Source of the DNA: Flavobacterium sp. KMS
Lineage (GTDB): Bacteria > Bacteroidota > Bacteroidia > Flavobacteriales > Flavobacteriaceae
NCBI RefSeq assembly: GCF_000813005.1
Contig: NZ_JSYP01000012.1
Location: 1 to 64,000, forward strand
Reading direction: 5' to 3'
DNA length: 64,000 nt
Positions 8,459 to 16,579 of the stretch are shown in pieces. The position numbers were made by a program, and so were the translations under genes. Below the pieces are notes generated by a model. It saw only the letters and a program-made list of their open reading frames with translations, did no database searches and was not told where the DNA came from. Each line of letters starts with the position of its first letter. The stretch's first letter is position 1.

Positions 8459-10687
8459 ATGAATTTTTCCTTTTTTTCTTCTTTAATAATACGTACGCCA
8501 GCTTATTCAATTGATTTTTATAAAAATCTTACAAAAGAACTTTCAATTGAACCTGATGTTATAAAAGAATTAGTAAAAGATTCTCAAATAAACGAAGCAT
8601 TATATTTAGCATCGCCCGAATTATATTCGGAAATCCAAAAATGGTGCAATCAAGAAGATTATGCTATTTATAAAAGTGAAAAAATTAAACTTTCTGTACT
8701 AAAATATCTTATTCGAATGTCTACTCGATGTACTCCATTTGGGCTTTTTGCTGCATGTGGTTGTGGGAATATTGGCGACGTAACAAAAATAAGTGTCGAT
8801 AGTAATTCTGTAGATAAGGAAAATTATTTTTATCGAAAGACACGTTTAGATATGCAATTTGTTGCTAATTTATATAGCAAATTAGCCGGAGACTTGACTA
8901 TTCAGGATCAATTGCTTTTTTATCCAAATAGCACGCTTTATCAATTAGGGGATTTTTACAGATATGTAGAATATACATTAGAAAATAATAGCCGGAAGTA
9001 TTCTCTTGAAGCATTAAAGCGAACAGATTATCTGGATTTAATTGTACAAAAAGCCAGTAACGGAATATCTAAAGAGGAGTTGGCAGGCTACTTAATGATT
9101 GAAGATATCACCAAAAATGAAGCTTTAGAATTTATTGAAGAATTAATTTATAATCAGATTTTGGTTTCAGAATTAGAGCCAAAACTTACAGGAAACACTT
9201 CTGTTAATGATTTAATAAGCGGAGCCAAAAAAGAAAGTGAAGCTGCAATTAAATTTGAAACTTTGATTAATGAAGTTGAGAAGCAATTACAGGATATTGA
9301 CACAAAATTAGGAAACGATATATCTTATTATAGAGACATAGAAGAAAGTCTATCCAAAACAAAAATCTCTTTTGATAAAAAGTATTTATTTCAAGCCGAT
9401 TTATTTCTCGAGTCTAAAGGATTTGAACTAGAAAAAAAATATACATCTGAATTATATAATGCGATAAAATTTTTGAATAAAATTTCAGAAAGACCCAAAA
9501 ATACACCCTTAGAAAATTTTAAAAAAGCTTTTATCGAAAGGTATGAATATGAAATGATTCCGTTGGTTAAGGCATTAGACATAGAAACAGGAATAGGATA
9601 TTTACAAAATAATAATTCTGATTCGACTCCACTATTAGATTGTATAGAAATAAAACAAAAAACAAATAGCGAGAATCATCAAATAAGTTTGAATAAAGTA
9701 GACAAAATCATCTACAATAAATTGCAAAATGCCTTACAGAATGGTAAATCTAGTATTGCTTTAGAGTATTCTGATTTTAAAAATGAAGATTTCTCGACTG
9801 AAAACATGCCAAATACATTTTCATGTGTTTTTGAAATCGTTGAAGAGGCAGGTAAAGAATGGATTGTAATCCAGAGTATAGGCGGTTCTAGTGCAGCAAA
9901 TTTATTAGCCCGATTTTGTTATGGAAATGAAGGCGTAAATAGTTTAGCAAATGAAATCACACAATTTGAATCTGAAAGTTTTGCTAATAAAATCATCGCA
10001 GAAATAATTCATTTACCAGAATCAAGAACTGGAAATATATTAAGAAGACCAAGTTTTAGAACTTATGAAATACCGTATTTAGGTCAATCAAACGTACAAC
10101 TCTCAAATCAAATAAATATTGAGGATTTAATGGTATTTGTAAAAAAAGGCAGATTGATTTTGTGGAGTAAAAAACATAACAAAGAAGTGATTACAAGACT
10201 AACAAACGCTCATAATTATTCTTATAAAGCATTACCCATTTATCAATTTTTATGCGATATGCAATTTGAAAATTGTAAATCAGTAATAGGATTTAATAAT
10301 AAATTTGAGAGGCTTTTTGATTACTTGCCAAGAGTAACGGTCGGGAATTGTATTATTTCTAAAGCTAAATGGATCTTTAATAAAAACAGATGTCCGGATT
10401 TTTTTAAAATAGTGAATGATAAAACAAATTTCACTCCAGATTTAGTTCGTTCAGCTATTCTTTCTATGAATATAAAAGGGTTTCAATATCTGTCATTAAT
10501 CGATGGAGACAATACATTAGTAATCAATCTTGAAAATGATACTTGTATTGAAATGTTAATTGAAACAGTTAAAAATAAAACACAATTTATTTTAGAAGAA
10601 TTTTTATTCCCTTCTGGCAAAGTAGTTAAGGGGGAAATGGGCAGCTATGCAAATCAATTTATTGTTGGTGTAAAAAATAAAACCTAA
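8459..10687 (+). CDS. Lantibiotic dehydratase, glutamylation (N-terminal) part of a split LanB
   Basis: 742 residues from the ATG at 8459; a TTG two codons upstream is possible but less likely. It resembles the N-terminal domain of class I lanthipeptide dehydratases: LIIRTPAYS at the start, RMSTRCTPFGLFAACG at about 87-102 (family pattern R.STR.TPFGLF), KTRLDMQF, and SRTGNILRRPSFRTYEIPY near 525. Full LanB proteins use glutamyl-tRNA to activate Ser/Thr and then eliminate glutamate. This protein ends before the elimination domain, which is the next gene. Split dehydratases are known from Bacteroidota such as the pinensin producers. No LanC cyclase is encoded in the window. Confidence 0.88.
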   Translation: MNFSFFSSLIIRTPAYSIDFYKNLTKELSIEPDVIKELVKDSQINEALYLASPELYSEIQKWCNQEDYAIYKSEKIKLSVLKYLIRMSTRCTPFGLFAACGCGNIGDVTKISVDSNSVDKENYFYRKTRLDMQFVANLYSKLAGDLTIQDQLLFYPNSTLYQLGDFYRYVEYTLENNSRKYSLEALKRTDYLDLIVQKASNGISKEELAGYLMIEDITKNEALEFIEELIYNQILVSELEPKLTGNTSVNDLISGAKKESEAAIKFETLINEVEKQLQDIDTKLGNDISYYRDIEESLSKTKISFDKKYLFQADLFLESKGFELEKKYTSELYNAIKFLNKISERPKNTPLENFKKAFIERYEYEMIPLVKALDIETGIGYLQNNNSDSTPLLDCIEIKQKTNSENHQISLNKVDKIIYNKLQNALQNGKSSIALEYSDFKNEDFSTENMPNTFSCVFEIVEEAGKEWIVIQSIGGSSAANLLARFCYGNEGVNSLANEITQFESESFANKIIAEIIHLPESRTGNILRRPSFRTYEIPYLGQSNVQLSNQINIEDLMVFVKKGRLILWSKKHNKEVITRLTNAHNYSYKALPIYQFLCDMQFENCKSVIGFNNKFERLFDYLPRVTVGNCIISKAKWIFNKNRCPDFFKIVNDKTNFTPDLVRSAILSMNIKGFQYLSLIDGDNTLVINLENDTCIEMLIETVKNKTQFILEEFLFPSGKVVKGEMGSYANQFIVGVKNKT

Positions 10688-10693
10688 GTAACG

Positions 10694-11560
10694 ATGCATA
10701 CGCAAAAAGTAAAGAGAAGTTTTATTCTGGGAGAAGAATGGTTATACTATAAAATTTATTGTGGACATTATTCGGCAGACCTTGTTTTAGCTGAAAGTAT
10801 CTTGCCAATTGTTAATGAATTGGTTCAAAAAGGACTTATTGTTCAGTGGTTTTTTATACGATATAATGATCCTAATAATCATTTGAGATTACGTTTTCAA
10901 ATAGAGAACCTAGATAATATTCAAGTAATAATAAAGTTAATGCAGACGCATTTTAGTGAATTAATCAAAAAAGATTTAGTGAGCGATATTGTAACGGCAA
11001 CTTATAAAAGAGAGATTGAGCGTTACGGTGAATCAACTATAGAACTTGTTGAAAAATTATTTTATTATCACAGCGAAAAAATAGTAAATTTAATCACTAA
11101 TACCACACCTCAGGAAGATGAAATCGCTAGGATATTTGCTTCATTACAAATGATTAATGATTTATTAGAATGTTTTAATATCCCTTTAAATAATCGAATT
11201 AGTTTTGTGAAGACTATGCAAGAAGATTATAAGAGCGAACAACACATTGAGAAAGAAAATAATAAGAAGTTAGATTTTTTATATCGAACTTACAGAAATG
11301 AAATCATATTATATTTACAAGAAAAACAAGAGCCCGCTTACTTAGAAGGATTAATTGACTTAGTAAAAATAACCCAAAAAGAAATCGAGGTAATAAAAGA
11401 AATAATAAGTATGAAATCGTCAACTAGTTTAGAAGATTTTATTTCATCACTTATCCACATGAATGTCAATCGTATTTTTAGATCAAAACAAAGACATTAT
11501 GAAATGATGTGTTATGATTTTATGAACAGATATTATAAAAATATAGCAGCCAGAATATGA
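10694..11560 (+). CDS. Thiopeptide-type/SpaB_C elimination-domain protein, C-terminal part of a split LanB
   Basis: 288 residues. The signature of the LanB elimination domain lies near the N-terminus: EEWLYYKIYCG, then WFFIRYNDPNNHLRLRF (family pattern W.F.RY.DP..HLRLRF). The middle has ERYG, and the end MNVNRIF matches the SLLHMHxNR-type closing motif of this family. It would remove glutamate from activated Ser/Thr to give dehydro-amino acids. It starts 6 bases after the dehydratase and overlaps the next gene by four bases, so the three genes form one transcription and translation unit. Confidence 0.88.
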   Translation: MHTQKVKRSFILGEEWLYYKIYCGHYSADLVLAESILPIVNELVQKGLIVQWFFIRYNDPNNHLRLRFQIENLDNIQVIIKLMQTHFSELIKKDLVSDIVTATYKREIERYGESTIELVEKLFYYHSEKIVNLITNTTPQEDEIARIFASLQMINDLLECFNIPLNNRISFVKTMQEDYKSEQHIEKENNKKLDFLYRTYRNEIILYLQEKQEPAYLEGLIDLVKITQKEIEVIKEIISMKSSTSLEDFISSLIHMNVNRIFRSKQRHYEMMCYDFMNRYYKNIAARI

Positions 11561-13263
11561 AGAATTCTATATTAATTATTTTACTATTATTTACAACTGC
11601 GCTTTTCTCTCAAAAGGAAGAAACTTTTGTTATTCCAGATTCACTCAAGAATATATCTTTTAAAGAATTGGATGAACGTTTTGAGAATTATTTTATAGAT
11701 AAAAAAACGAAAGCCCTTTACGCTAATGTGTATTATAAAAAATCTAAACTACAAAGGGATAAAATAATCCGGGCTAATGGATTGTATATGGCAGCAATGA
11801 CTACTGCCAATGACACAGCTGCGTTACAATACGCTGATACTATCATTGCATTAACTAAGAACAGTAATGATTTTAATTATCCTGCTAAAGGATATATATT
11901 AAAGAGTAATTTTTTGATGAAAAAAATGGATTTAAAGTCTTCATTGGCTAATATCCTGGAAGCAGAAAAATATTCTTTACAGAAAGGAAATATTGAACAA
12001 AATTTATTGGTTAATCAGCAAATTGCATTAATTAAAATTGAACTTGGAAAATCAGAAGAAGCCTTACCACTTATAATAAGAAATTATAATCATTTTAAAT
12101 CTAAGAACATACATTCTATCGATTATGTATATACTACCTGGGTTTTGGCAGATATTTATATTCGTTTAAAAAAAATAGATACCGCACTATATTACATTAA
12201 AGATTTGCAGAAACAAATAAAGTCGGATAATCGATTTTATAAATATTTGATAATGTATGAAGGAATTTGTTATAGTTACAAAAAGCAATTTCGGGAGAGT
12301 ACTATTTTATTAGACAAAGCTATTATAATGCTAACTCCAACCAGTGATAAATTGAATTTAGCAATTAGTTATTATTACAGAGGTAAAAACAATTTGGAAA
12401 ACGAAAAAGACATAGATAAAGCTATAAATGATTTCGAAACAGCAGATTCCATATTGGTTAAGAGTGGTTTAAATACAGCAGATTTACGCAATAATTGTAT
12501 CCAATTAATTGAAATATACAAGAAATTACAAAATAATGAAAAGCAGTTATATTATTTGAATCGTTTGCTTGAGATAGATTCTTATATAAGCAAAAATGAT
12601 ATTATTTTAGGAGAGCAGATAAACAAAAATTATGATACACCTCATTTATTATTACAAAAGGAAAAAGTAATTTTAAAAATAAATCAGGAAAAAAGAATTT
12701 ACATTGGTATTGGTTTCATCGTTCTTATAGGACTTGGGTTTTCTCTTTTTTATTTATTAAAAACAAAAAAAGAAAAACAACTTTATGAAAAAAGAGTAAA
12801 TGAATTACTCGATATACATAATACAGAAAATAAAAGTAACGAAATAGAAAAGCCTGTTTCAGATATCGTTATTGAGCCAAATGAGAATGCCCAAAAAACA
12901 ATTGTTCTGCCAAAAGAGAAAGCAAATGAAATTTTGGAAAAAATCGCGGAATTCGAAAAAAACAAAGGTTATTTAGAACCAAATATAAATCTGGCAGATT
13001 TTGCAAAAAGACTAGAAACGAATAGTACTTACTTATCCAAAACAATTAATCAATACAAAAATAAAAACTTCAGTCAATACATTAATGATTTAAGAATAGA
13101 AGATACTATTACAAGATTAAGAGAGGATAAAAAGTTTAGAAATTATTCGATAAAAGCTATCGCAGAGGAGGTAGGTTTTAGTAATTCAGAATCTTTTTCA
13201 AAAGCCTTTTTTAAGAAAACAGGATATCAGCCATCTTATTTTATAAAAAATGGAGAGCAATAA
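11557..13263 (+). CDS. Membrane-anchored TPR / AraC-type HTH transcription regulator
   Basis: 568 residues. Signal sequence (MKNSILIILLLFTTALF), a helical TPR-like sensor region (about 50-350), a single membrane helix (about 388-410, IGIGFIVLIGLGFSLFYLL), a coiled linker, and a C-terminal AraC-type DNA-binding domain (about 455-565; INLADFAKRLETNSTYLSK, then IKAIAEEVGFSNSESFSKAF, TGYQPSYF). This architecture is common in flavobacteria: a periplasmic or envelope-facing sensor tied to a cytoplasmic helix-turn-helix. It is the natural candidate to bind the shared operator at 8248-8284 and 13406-13421. The start overlaps the upstream gene by four bases (ATGA). The signal it senses is unknown; the peptide itself is one possibility. 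Confidence 0.9.
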   Translation: MKNSILIILLLFTTALFSQKEETFVIPDSLKNISFKELDERFENYFIDKKTKALYANVYYKKSKLQRDKIIRANGLYMAAMTTANDTAALQYADTIIALTKNSNDFNYPAKGYILKSNFLMKKMDLKSSLANILEAEKYSLQKGNIEQNLLVNQQIALIKIELGKSEEALPLIIRNYNHFKSKNIHSIDYVYTTWVLADIYIRLKKIDTALYYIKDLQKQIKSDNRFYKYLIMYEGICYSYKKQFRESTILLDKAIIMLTPTSDKLNLAISYYYRGKNNLENEKDIDKAINDFETADSILVKSGLNTADLRNNCIQLIEIYKKLQNNEKQLYYLNRLLEIDSYISKNDIILGEQINKNYDTPHLLLQKEKVILKINQEKRIYIGIGFIVLIGLGFSLFYLLKTKKEKQLYEKRVNELLDIHNTENKSNEIEKPVSDIVIEPNENAQKTIVLPKEKANEILEKIAEFEKNKGYLEPNINLADFAKRLETNSTYLSKTINQYKNKNFSQYINDLRIEDTITRLREDKKFRNYSIKAIAEEVGFSNSESFSKAFFKKTGYQPSYFIKNGEQ

Positions 13264-13405
13264 TTAGTAAAATTGCTTTTATATATTTAAAAGTGTTGAC
13301 AAACTATTTTAATCTTATAGATTTCTCAAACCACTATAAATAATGCGCTTTTGGGTAAATATCTTATATATTGTAGTATGTAGATTGTTGAAATTTATGG
13401 GCGAA

Positions 13406-13461
13406 ATTTATAAATTCAGACTACAAGAGTTTTTAACTGATTACAGGAGATAGTATATTCA
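13406..13461 (+). promoter_or_regulatory. Operator and promoter of precursor 2
   Basis: The operator ATTTATAAATTCAGAC (13406-13421) has the same orientation relative to transcription as the units at 8248-8284. Its last base is 33 bases before the first base of a -7-like box TATATTCA (13454-13461). At the left-arm promoter the corresponding distance is also exactly 33. The -33 position (13430-13433) reads TTTT instead of TTTG. Both core boxes are imperfect, as expected for an activator-dependent promoter. A second upstream unit, 21 bases further left, is only weakly recognisable. The predicted 5' leader is about 26 bases. Confidence 0.55.
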
Positions 13462-13491
13462 CTTAAAATAAAAAAACTTATACTAAAAACT

Positions 13492-13644
13492 ATGAAAAAG
13501 CAACAAGTTAAAACGGTTAAGAAATTATCTTTGGATAAATTTAAAGTAGCAGAATTTAAGAATATGAAAGCAATTATTGGAGGTGATACCGACGAGGAAA
13601 AAATAAAAATTACGCCTCCAACGAATTCAGGCCAACACGGATAA
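13492..13644 (+). CDS. RiPP precursor peptide 2: double-glycine leader, cysteine-free core
   Basis: A 50-residue ORF: leader with KKLSLDKFKVAEFKNMKAI ending IIGG (Gly30-Gly31), core DTDEEKIKITPPTNSGQHG. The LSLDKFKVAEFKN stretch strongly resembles leaders of Bacteroidota class I lanthipeptide / GG-family natural-product precursors, where a LxLxK(F/L)xVxxL(K)xL-type motif is recognised by LanB. The core has Thr33, Thr41, Thr44 and Ser46 that could be dehydrated but no Cys, so lanthionine rings cannot form within it. It stands alone 228 bases after the regulator gene, with its own operator and promoter and a strong terminator behind it, the layout expected of a highly expressed precursor. Confidence 0.85.
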   Translation: MKKQQVKTVKKLSLDKFKVAEFKNMKAIIGGDTDEEKIKITPPTNSGQHG

Positions 13645-13715
13645 TATCGTTAAATAATAATATGCCTAAATATTAAAAATGAAATTATTATAGAAGCGTG
13701 ATTGTTAATTCCAAT

Positions 13716-13753
13716 AAAAAAAATCCTGTAAATACAATTTACAGGATTTTTTT
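13716..13753 (+). terminator. Intrinsic terminator of precursor 2
   Basis: AAATCCTGTAAA / TTTACAGGATTT stem, 5-nt loop and a run of eight T. Nearly the same element, including the preceding TTAATTCCA, occurs at 14156-14193, and the same stem ends the other arm of the locus at 728-763. Confidence 0.85.
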
Positions 13754-13806
13754 GTTTTTAGTTGGCACTTTAATTCAATTGTTTTCGTGTTAATAATCCA
13801 TTTGCA

Positions 13807-14007
13807 CTATTCGAGTTCGAATGTTATTTTTAGATTTACTCTAAACTCAGTGACTTTTCCATCTGAGACTGTTACGCTCTGTTCTTGAACATATGCAGAA
13901 CGAATGTTTTTTAAAGATTTGGATGCTTTGCTAACTGCTTTCTGAGTTGCATCTTCCCAACTAGTGTCTGAACTAGAAAGAACTTCGATTACTTTTAATA
14001 CTTTCAT
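13807..14007 (-). CDS. Dodecin family flavin-binding protein
   Basis: 66 residues, the usual dodecin length. Recognisable features are the N-terminal KVIEVLSSSDTSWEDATQKA, a helix with SKSLKNIRSAYV, and strands QSVTVSDGKVTEFRVNLKI. Dodecins assemble as hollow dodecamers that store or buffer flavins in the cytoplasm. The tryptophan that stacks on the flavin in bacterial dodecins fits the Trp in TSWEDA. Single-gene unit on the minus strand; the T-tract hairpin at 13716-13753 can serve as its terminator from the other side. Confidence 0.93.
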   Translation of the reverse strand: MKVLKVIEVLSSSDTSWEDATQKAVSKASKSLKNIRSAYVQEQSVTVSDGKVTEFRVNLKITFELE

Positions 14008-14155
14008 AATTTCTATTTTTTTAAGGAGAATAAATTTACCTCTTTTCTTTTGAAATTTAGTTCTAAAAAAAAATTATTTGTATTTAAAGTAAAGATTTTC
14101 AGTTGTTTATGATCGTTATTTTTGTTGAGTGTTAAAATGATGAAATTAATTCCAC

Positions 14156-14193
14156 AAAAAAAATCCTGTAAACTATGTTTACAGGATTTTTTT
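14156..14193. terminator. Bidirectional terminator hairpin between csp and dodecin genes
   Basis: AAAAATCCTGTAAA / TTTACAGGATTTTT stem with loop CTATG; third copy of the stem seen at 728-763 and 13716-13753. It lies downstream of the cold-shock gene. Confidence 0.75.
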
Positions 14194-14305
14194 GTTTCTT
14201 AAACTGTTGTGAGTAATGTGTCGGGTTTTATTATTGAGAGTATATCGAATATTATTCTTTTATCTTCATATTTAAACCAATAGGTAATCGTAATTGATGT
14301 GAGTA

Positions 14306-14497
14306 TTAAGCTACTGTAACCTCAACTGCGTTTTTACCTTTTTTTCCGTCAACTACTTCGAATTGAACAGAGTCACTTTCTCTAATTTGTTCTTTTAAAC
14401 CTGATGCATGAACAAAAATGTCTTGTCCTGTACCTTCTTCTGTAATGAATCCAAATCCTTTTGCTTCATTGTAAAATTTTACTACTCCTGTTTTCAT
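14306..14497 (-). CDS. Cold-shock (CspA-family) RNA-binding protein
   Basis: 63 residues, one cold-shock domain. The RNP1 motif GFGFI and RNP2 DIFVHAS are intact, preceded by TGVVKFYNEAK. These proteins bind single-stranded RNA/DNA and act as RNA chaperones in the cytoplasm. The leader upstream of the ATG contains an inverted repeat AACTAAC / GTTAGTT (14543-14561) that could form a hairpin in the mRNA, compatible with post-transcriptional control as in other csp genes, though this is not proven. It appears to be monocistronic. Confidence 0.95.
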   Translation of the reverse strand: MKTGVVKFYNEAKGFGFITEEGTGQDIFVHASGLKEQIRESDSVQFEVVDGKKGKNAVEVTVA

Positions 14498-14650
14498 AAT
14501 TTATATTAATTTTATTAGTAAATGTACTCTAAAAAAATATTTAACTAACTGATAGTTAGTTTTTATTTTAAAAAAGAATTTTATATATTTTAACGTTTAG
14601 TTAAGGATTAAGACTGATATTGAGTTTTTTGGACTATTTTTTTAACAGAA

Positions 14651-14713
14651 GCGGGAGTTCAAGCCTAGATCATAGTCGCATCCTTTTTCTTGCCAAAACA
14701 GAAAGATATAGCG
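14651..14713 (-). repeat. Dispersed flavobacterial palindromic repeat, degenerate copy
   Basis: Read on the minus strand it has CGCTATATCTTT, then CAAGAAAAAGGATGCGACTA and CTCCCGC, matching the layout of the fuller copy at 51425-51530 (GCTATATCTTTTTCTTG ... CAAGAAAAAGGATGTCGCTA). Function unknown. Confidence 0.6.
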
Positions 14714-14750
14714 TAGAGGTAGTCCCAACACTTCGGTAGGTTCTAAAAAT

Positions 14751-14775
14751 AAAACCACCCGGTAAGAGTGGTTTT
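14751..14775 (-). terminator. Terminator of the DUF1508 gene
   Basis: AAAACCAC / GTGGTTTT stem with a GC-rich loop; read on the minus strand it is followed by a T-rich tract. It begins 31 bases after the stop codon. Confidence 0.7.
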
Positions 14776-14805
14776 GGTATTTTAAGAGATATGTTTAAAC
14801 TATTT

Positions 14806-15138
14806 TTAACTAGTTTGATCATCTATAGTTGCAGTAGGTGCATTGGTTTTTACCGATTCGATTCCGTTGTCTCTTGCAGCTACGCTTTCGTACATTTCGC
14901 TTGTTCCGATGATTTGACCATTGGTTGCCTTTAGGTTGAAATAAGGTTTACCATTAGTTGATGTTTTTCTGTCAAATTTTGAATCGTCTTGTGAATTGGT
15001 TTTTACTGATTCGATGCCATTTAAACAACCTGCTTTTGCCGAATATCCTTCGCTTGCAAGAATTGTTTGTCCGTTACCAGCTTTTAAATTAAATTGGAAC
15101 TCTCCGTTAGTTCTTTTCGTGATTACAAATTTTCCCAT
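14806..15138 (-). CDS. DUF1508 (YegP-like) protein with two tandem repeats
   Basis: 110 residues from the ATG at 15138; the longer upstream reading has an implausible hydrophobic extension. Two copies of the DUF1508 unit are visible: FQFNLKAGNGQTILASEGY..NGIESVKTN and PYFNLKATNGQIIGTSEMY..NGIESVKTN. This is the normal two-repeat architecture of the YegP family, small cytoplasmic proteins of unclear function often seen with stress genes. The C-terminal tail (APTATIDDQTS) is polar and probably disordered. It appears to be monocistronic between two hairpins. Confidence 0.88.
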   Translation of the reverse strand: MGKFVITKRTNGEFQFNLKAGNGQTILASEGYSAKAGCLNGIESVKTNSQDDSKFDRKTSTNGKPYFNLKATNGQIIGTSEMYESVAARDNGIESVKTNAPTATIDDQTS

Positions 15139-15255
15139 TATAGTATGGTTTAAGGTTAAAAATAGTTGTTTTATTTTATAAAAATACAAAAGAAAATTAT
15201 TCCAGAGATTATGAGAAACAGTAAAATATTTAATTTTTTTGTGGAAGGGTAAAAA

Positions 15256-15291
15256 AAACGAGAACCTAATTTTAAAGTTAAGTTCTCGTTT
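15256..15291 (-). terminator. Terminator of the outer-membrane protein gene
   Basis: AAACGAGAACCTAA / TTAAGTTCTCGTTT inverted repeat, 20 bases beyond the stop, A/T-rich on both sides. Confidence 0.75.
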
Positions 15292-15311
15292 ATATGATAA
15301 GGTTATTTTCT

Positions 15312-15872
15312 TTAGAATTTGAATCCTAAGCTGATATTCGAAACAGCTGTTTTTGCTTTTAAACCAGATGCATCAATATCTGTAACTCCTGCTAAATATC
15401 TGTAATCTAGCGTGAATTTCCATAAATCGACACCAACTCCGCCAAGGAAACTATTGTTGTTCTTAACAATGTCGATATAGTTTAGGTCATTACTCATATC
15501 TATATTAGAATAATTTTTCCAGTTGTATCCACCAAAAATCCTTACGTTTCCTAGTTTTCCTAGAGGAACGATTTTAAAACCTACAATAAGAGTAGCTTCA
15601 GTTCCTGATAGTTTATAATCGGTATCGGCAATTCCTGTTTCAGAAACAGTAAATTTAGATTGTGCATATCCAAATTCAGCTTGTCCATAAAGCATTAATA
15701 CATTTACTCTGGCAAATCCTCCAAAACCTACCGAAGTTCCTGAACTATCGGAGCTATAATCATCTGTTAGTATAGAAGTTATGTTAGAAGAAACTATAGG
15801 GCCAAATTGTATTAATTGGGCAAAACTGTTTGCACTGATACATAATAGCGTGATTAAAAAGAACTTTTTCAT
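15312..15872 (-). CDS. Small outer-membrane beta-barrel protein
   Basis: 186 residues with a signal peptide (MKKFFLITLLCISANSFA, cleavage before QLIQFG) and alternating hydrophobic strands ending in ISLGFKF, a C-terminal aromatic residue typical of proteins inserted by the BAM complex. The length fits an eight-stranded porin-like or OmpW/OmpX-type barrel (the PorT/outer-membrane beta-barrel family in Bacteroidota). No enzymatic motif. It stands alone; its function is not predictable from the neighbours. Confidence 0.85.
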   Translation of the reverse strand: MKKFFLITLLCISANSFAQLIQFGPIVSSNITSILTDDYSSDSSGTSVGFGGFARVNVLMLYGQAEFGYAQSKFTVSETGIADTDYKLSGTEATLIVGFKIVPLGKLGNVRIFGGYNWKNYSNIDMSNDLNYIDIVKNNNSFLGGVGVDLWKFTLDYRYLAGVTDIDASGLKAKTAVSNISLGFKF

Positions 15873-16174
15873 ACGTGTGAATTGTTAGTGTAATTATTAT
15901 TTAGACATTAAAATTAAATATTATAAACTGAAATCGAAAGATATATCTTATTTATTTTTTATGGTTTTTTTAAGAAAGTGTTTTGTATTTGTTTGAAATA
16001 TAGTAGAATGTGTTTTTTATTAATATGATTTATAAAGTGAAAGTGCATATATGTTAGAAGTTTAATATAGGTGAATTCTGTAAAAAATTATAAAAGCTTT
16101 GTGAGTCAAACCAGATTCACTTGTAATAATAAATTCTAAATTTGGGTTCTTGTCCAAGTTAAAGAAAAGTAATT
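15873..16174. other. AT-rich intergenic gap
   Basis: Divergent gap between the beta-barrel protein and an acetyltransferase. It must hold both promoters but I see no convincing TTTG / TAnnTTTG pair, RNA gene or repeat. Confidence 0.5.
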
Positions 16175-16579
16175 ATGATAATCAAGGAAATTCAAGCTTT
16201 AGAAACTTGGGGAATCAGGCATAAAGTGATGTGGCCCGATATGCCTTTTGAATTTGTACAATTAAAGGAAGACGATTTAGGTGTACATTTTGGGTTATAT
16301 AATGAATCTGAACTCGTTGCTATCGTTTCTTGTTTTGGGGATAATGAGGAAATGCAATTTAGGAAACTAGCAACATTAACAGAACAACAAGGGCAAGGTT
16401 ATGCAACAAAGCTTTTAGAATATATTTTGCAACGTGCTAAAACTAATGGTATAAAACGAGTTTGGTGTAATGCGAGAGTAAACAAAAAGTCTTTTTACGA
16501 GAAATTTGGATTAATAGATACTCAGATAACCTTTTTTAAGTCAGGGCAGGAGTTTACCATAATGGAAGTACGACTATAA
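16175..16579 (+). CDS. GNAT family N-acetyltransferase
   Basis: 134 residues, a single GNAT fold. The acetyl-CoA pyrophosphate-binding motif appears as EQQGQGYATKLLEY (family pattern Q/RxxGxG/A), preceded by a beta-strand QFRKLATL and followed by VWCNARVNKKSFYEKFGL, the usual beta-bulge and C-terminal helix. It resembles the small ElaA-like/uncharacterised acetyltransferases. Substrate unknown. It is separated from neighbours by more than 180 bases on both sides, so it is probably a single-gene unit. Confidence 0.9.
   Translation: MIIKEIQALETWGIRHKVMWPDMPFEFVQLKEDDLGVHFGLYNESELVAIVSCFGDNEEMQFRKLATLTEQQGQGYATKLLEYILQRAKTNGIKRVWCNARVNKKSFYEKFGLIDTQITFFKSGQEFTIMEVRL

Noticed and set aside
15139..15189. 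Longer start for the DUF1508 protein
   Set aside because: The 17-residue extension (MYFYKIKQLFLTLNHTI) is hydrophobic and outside the family; MGKFVI is the standard beginning.
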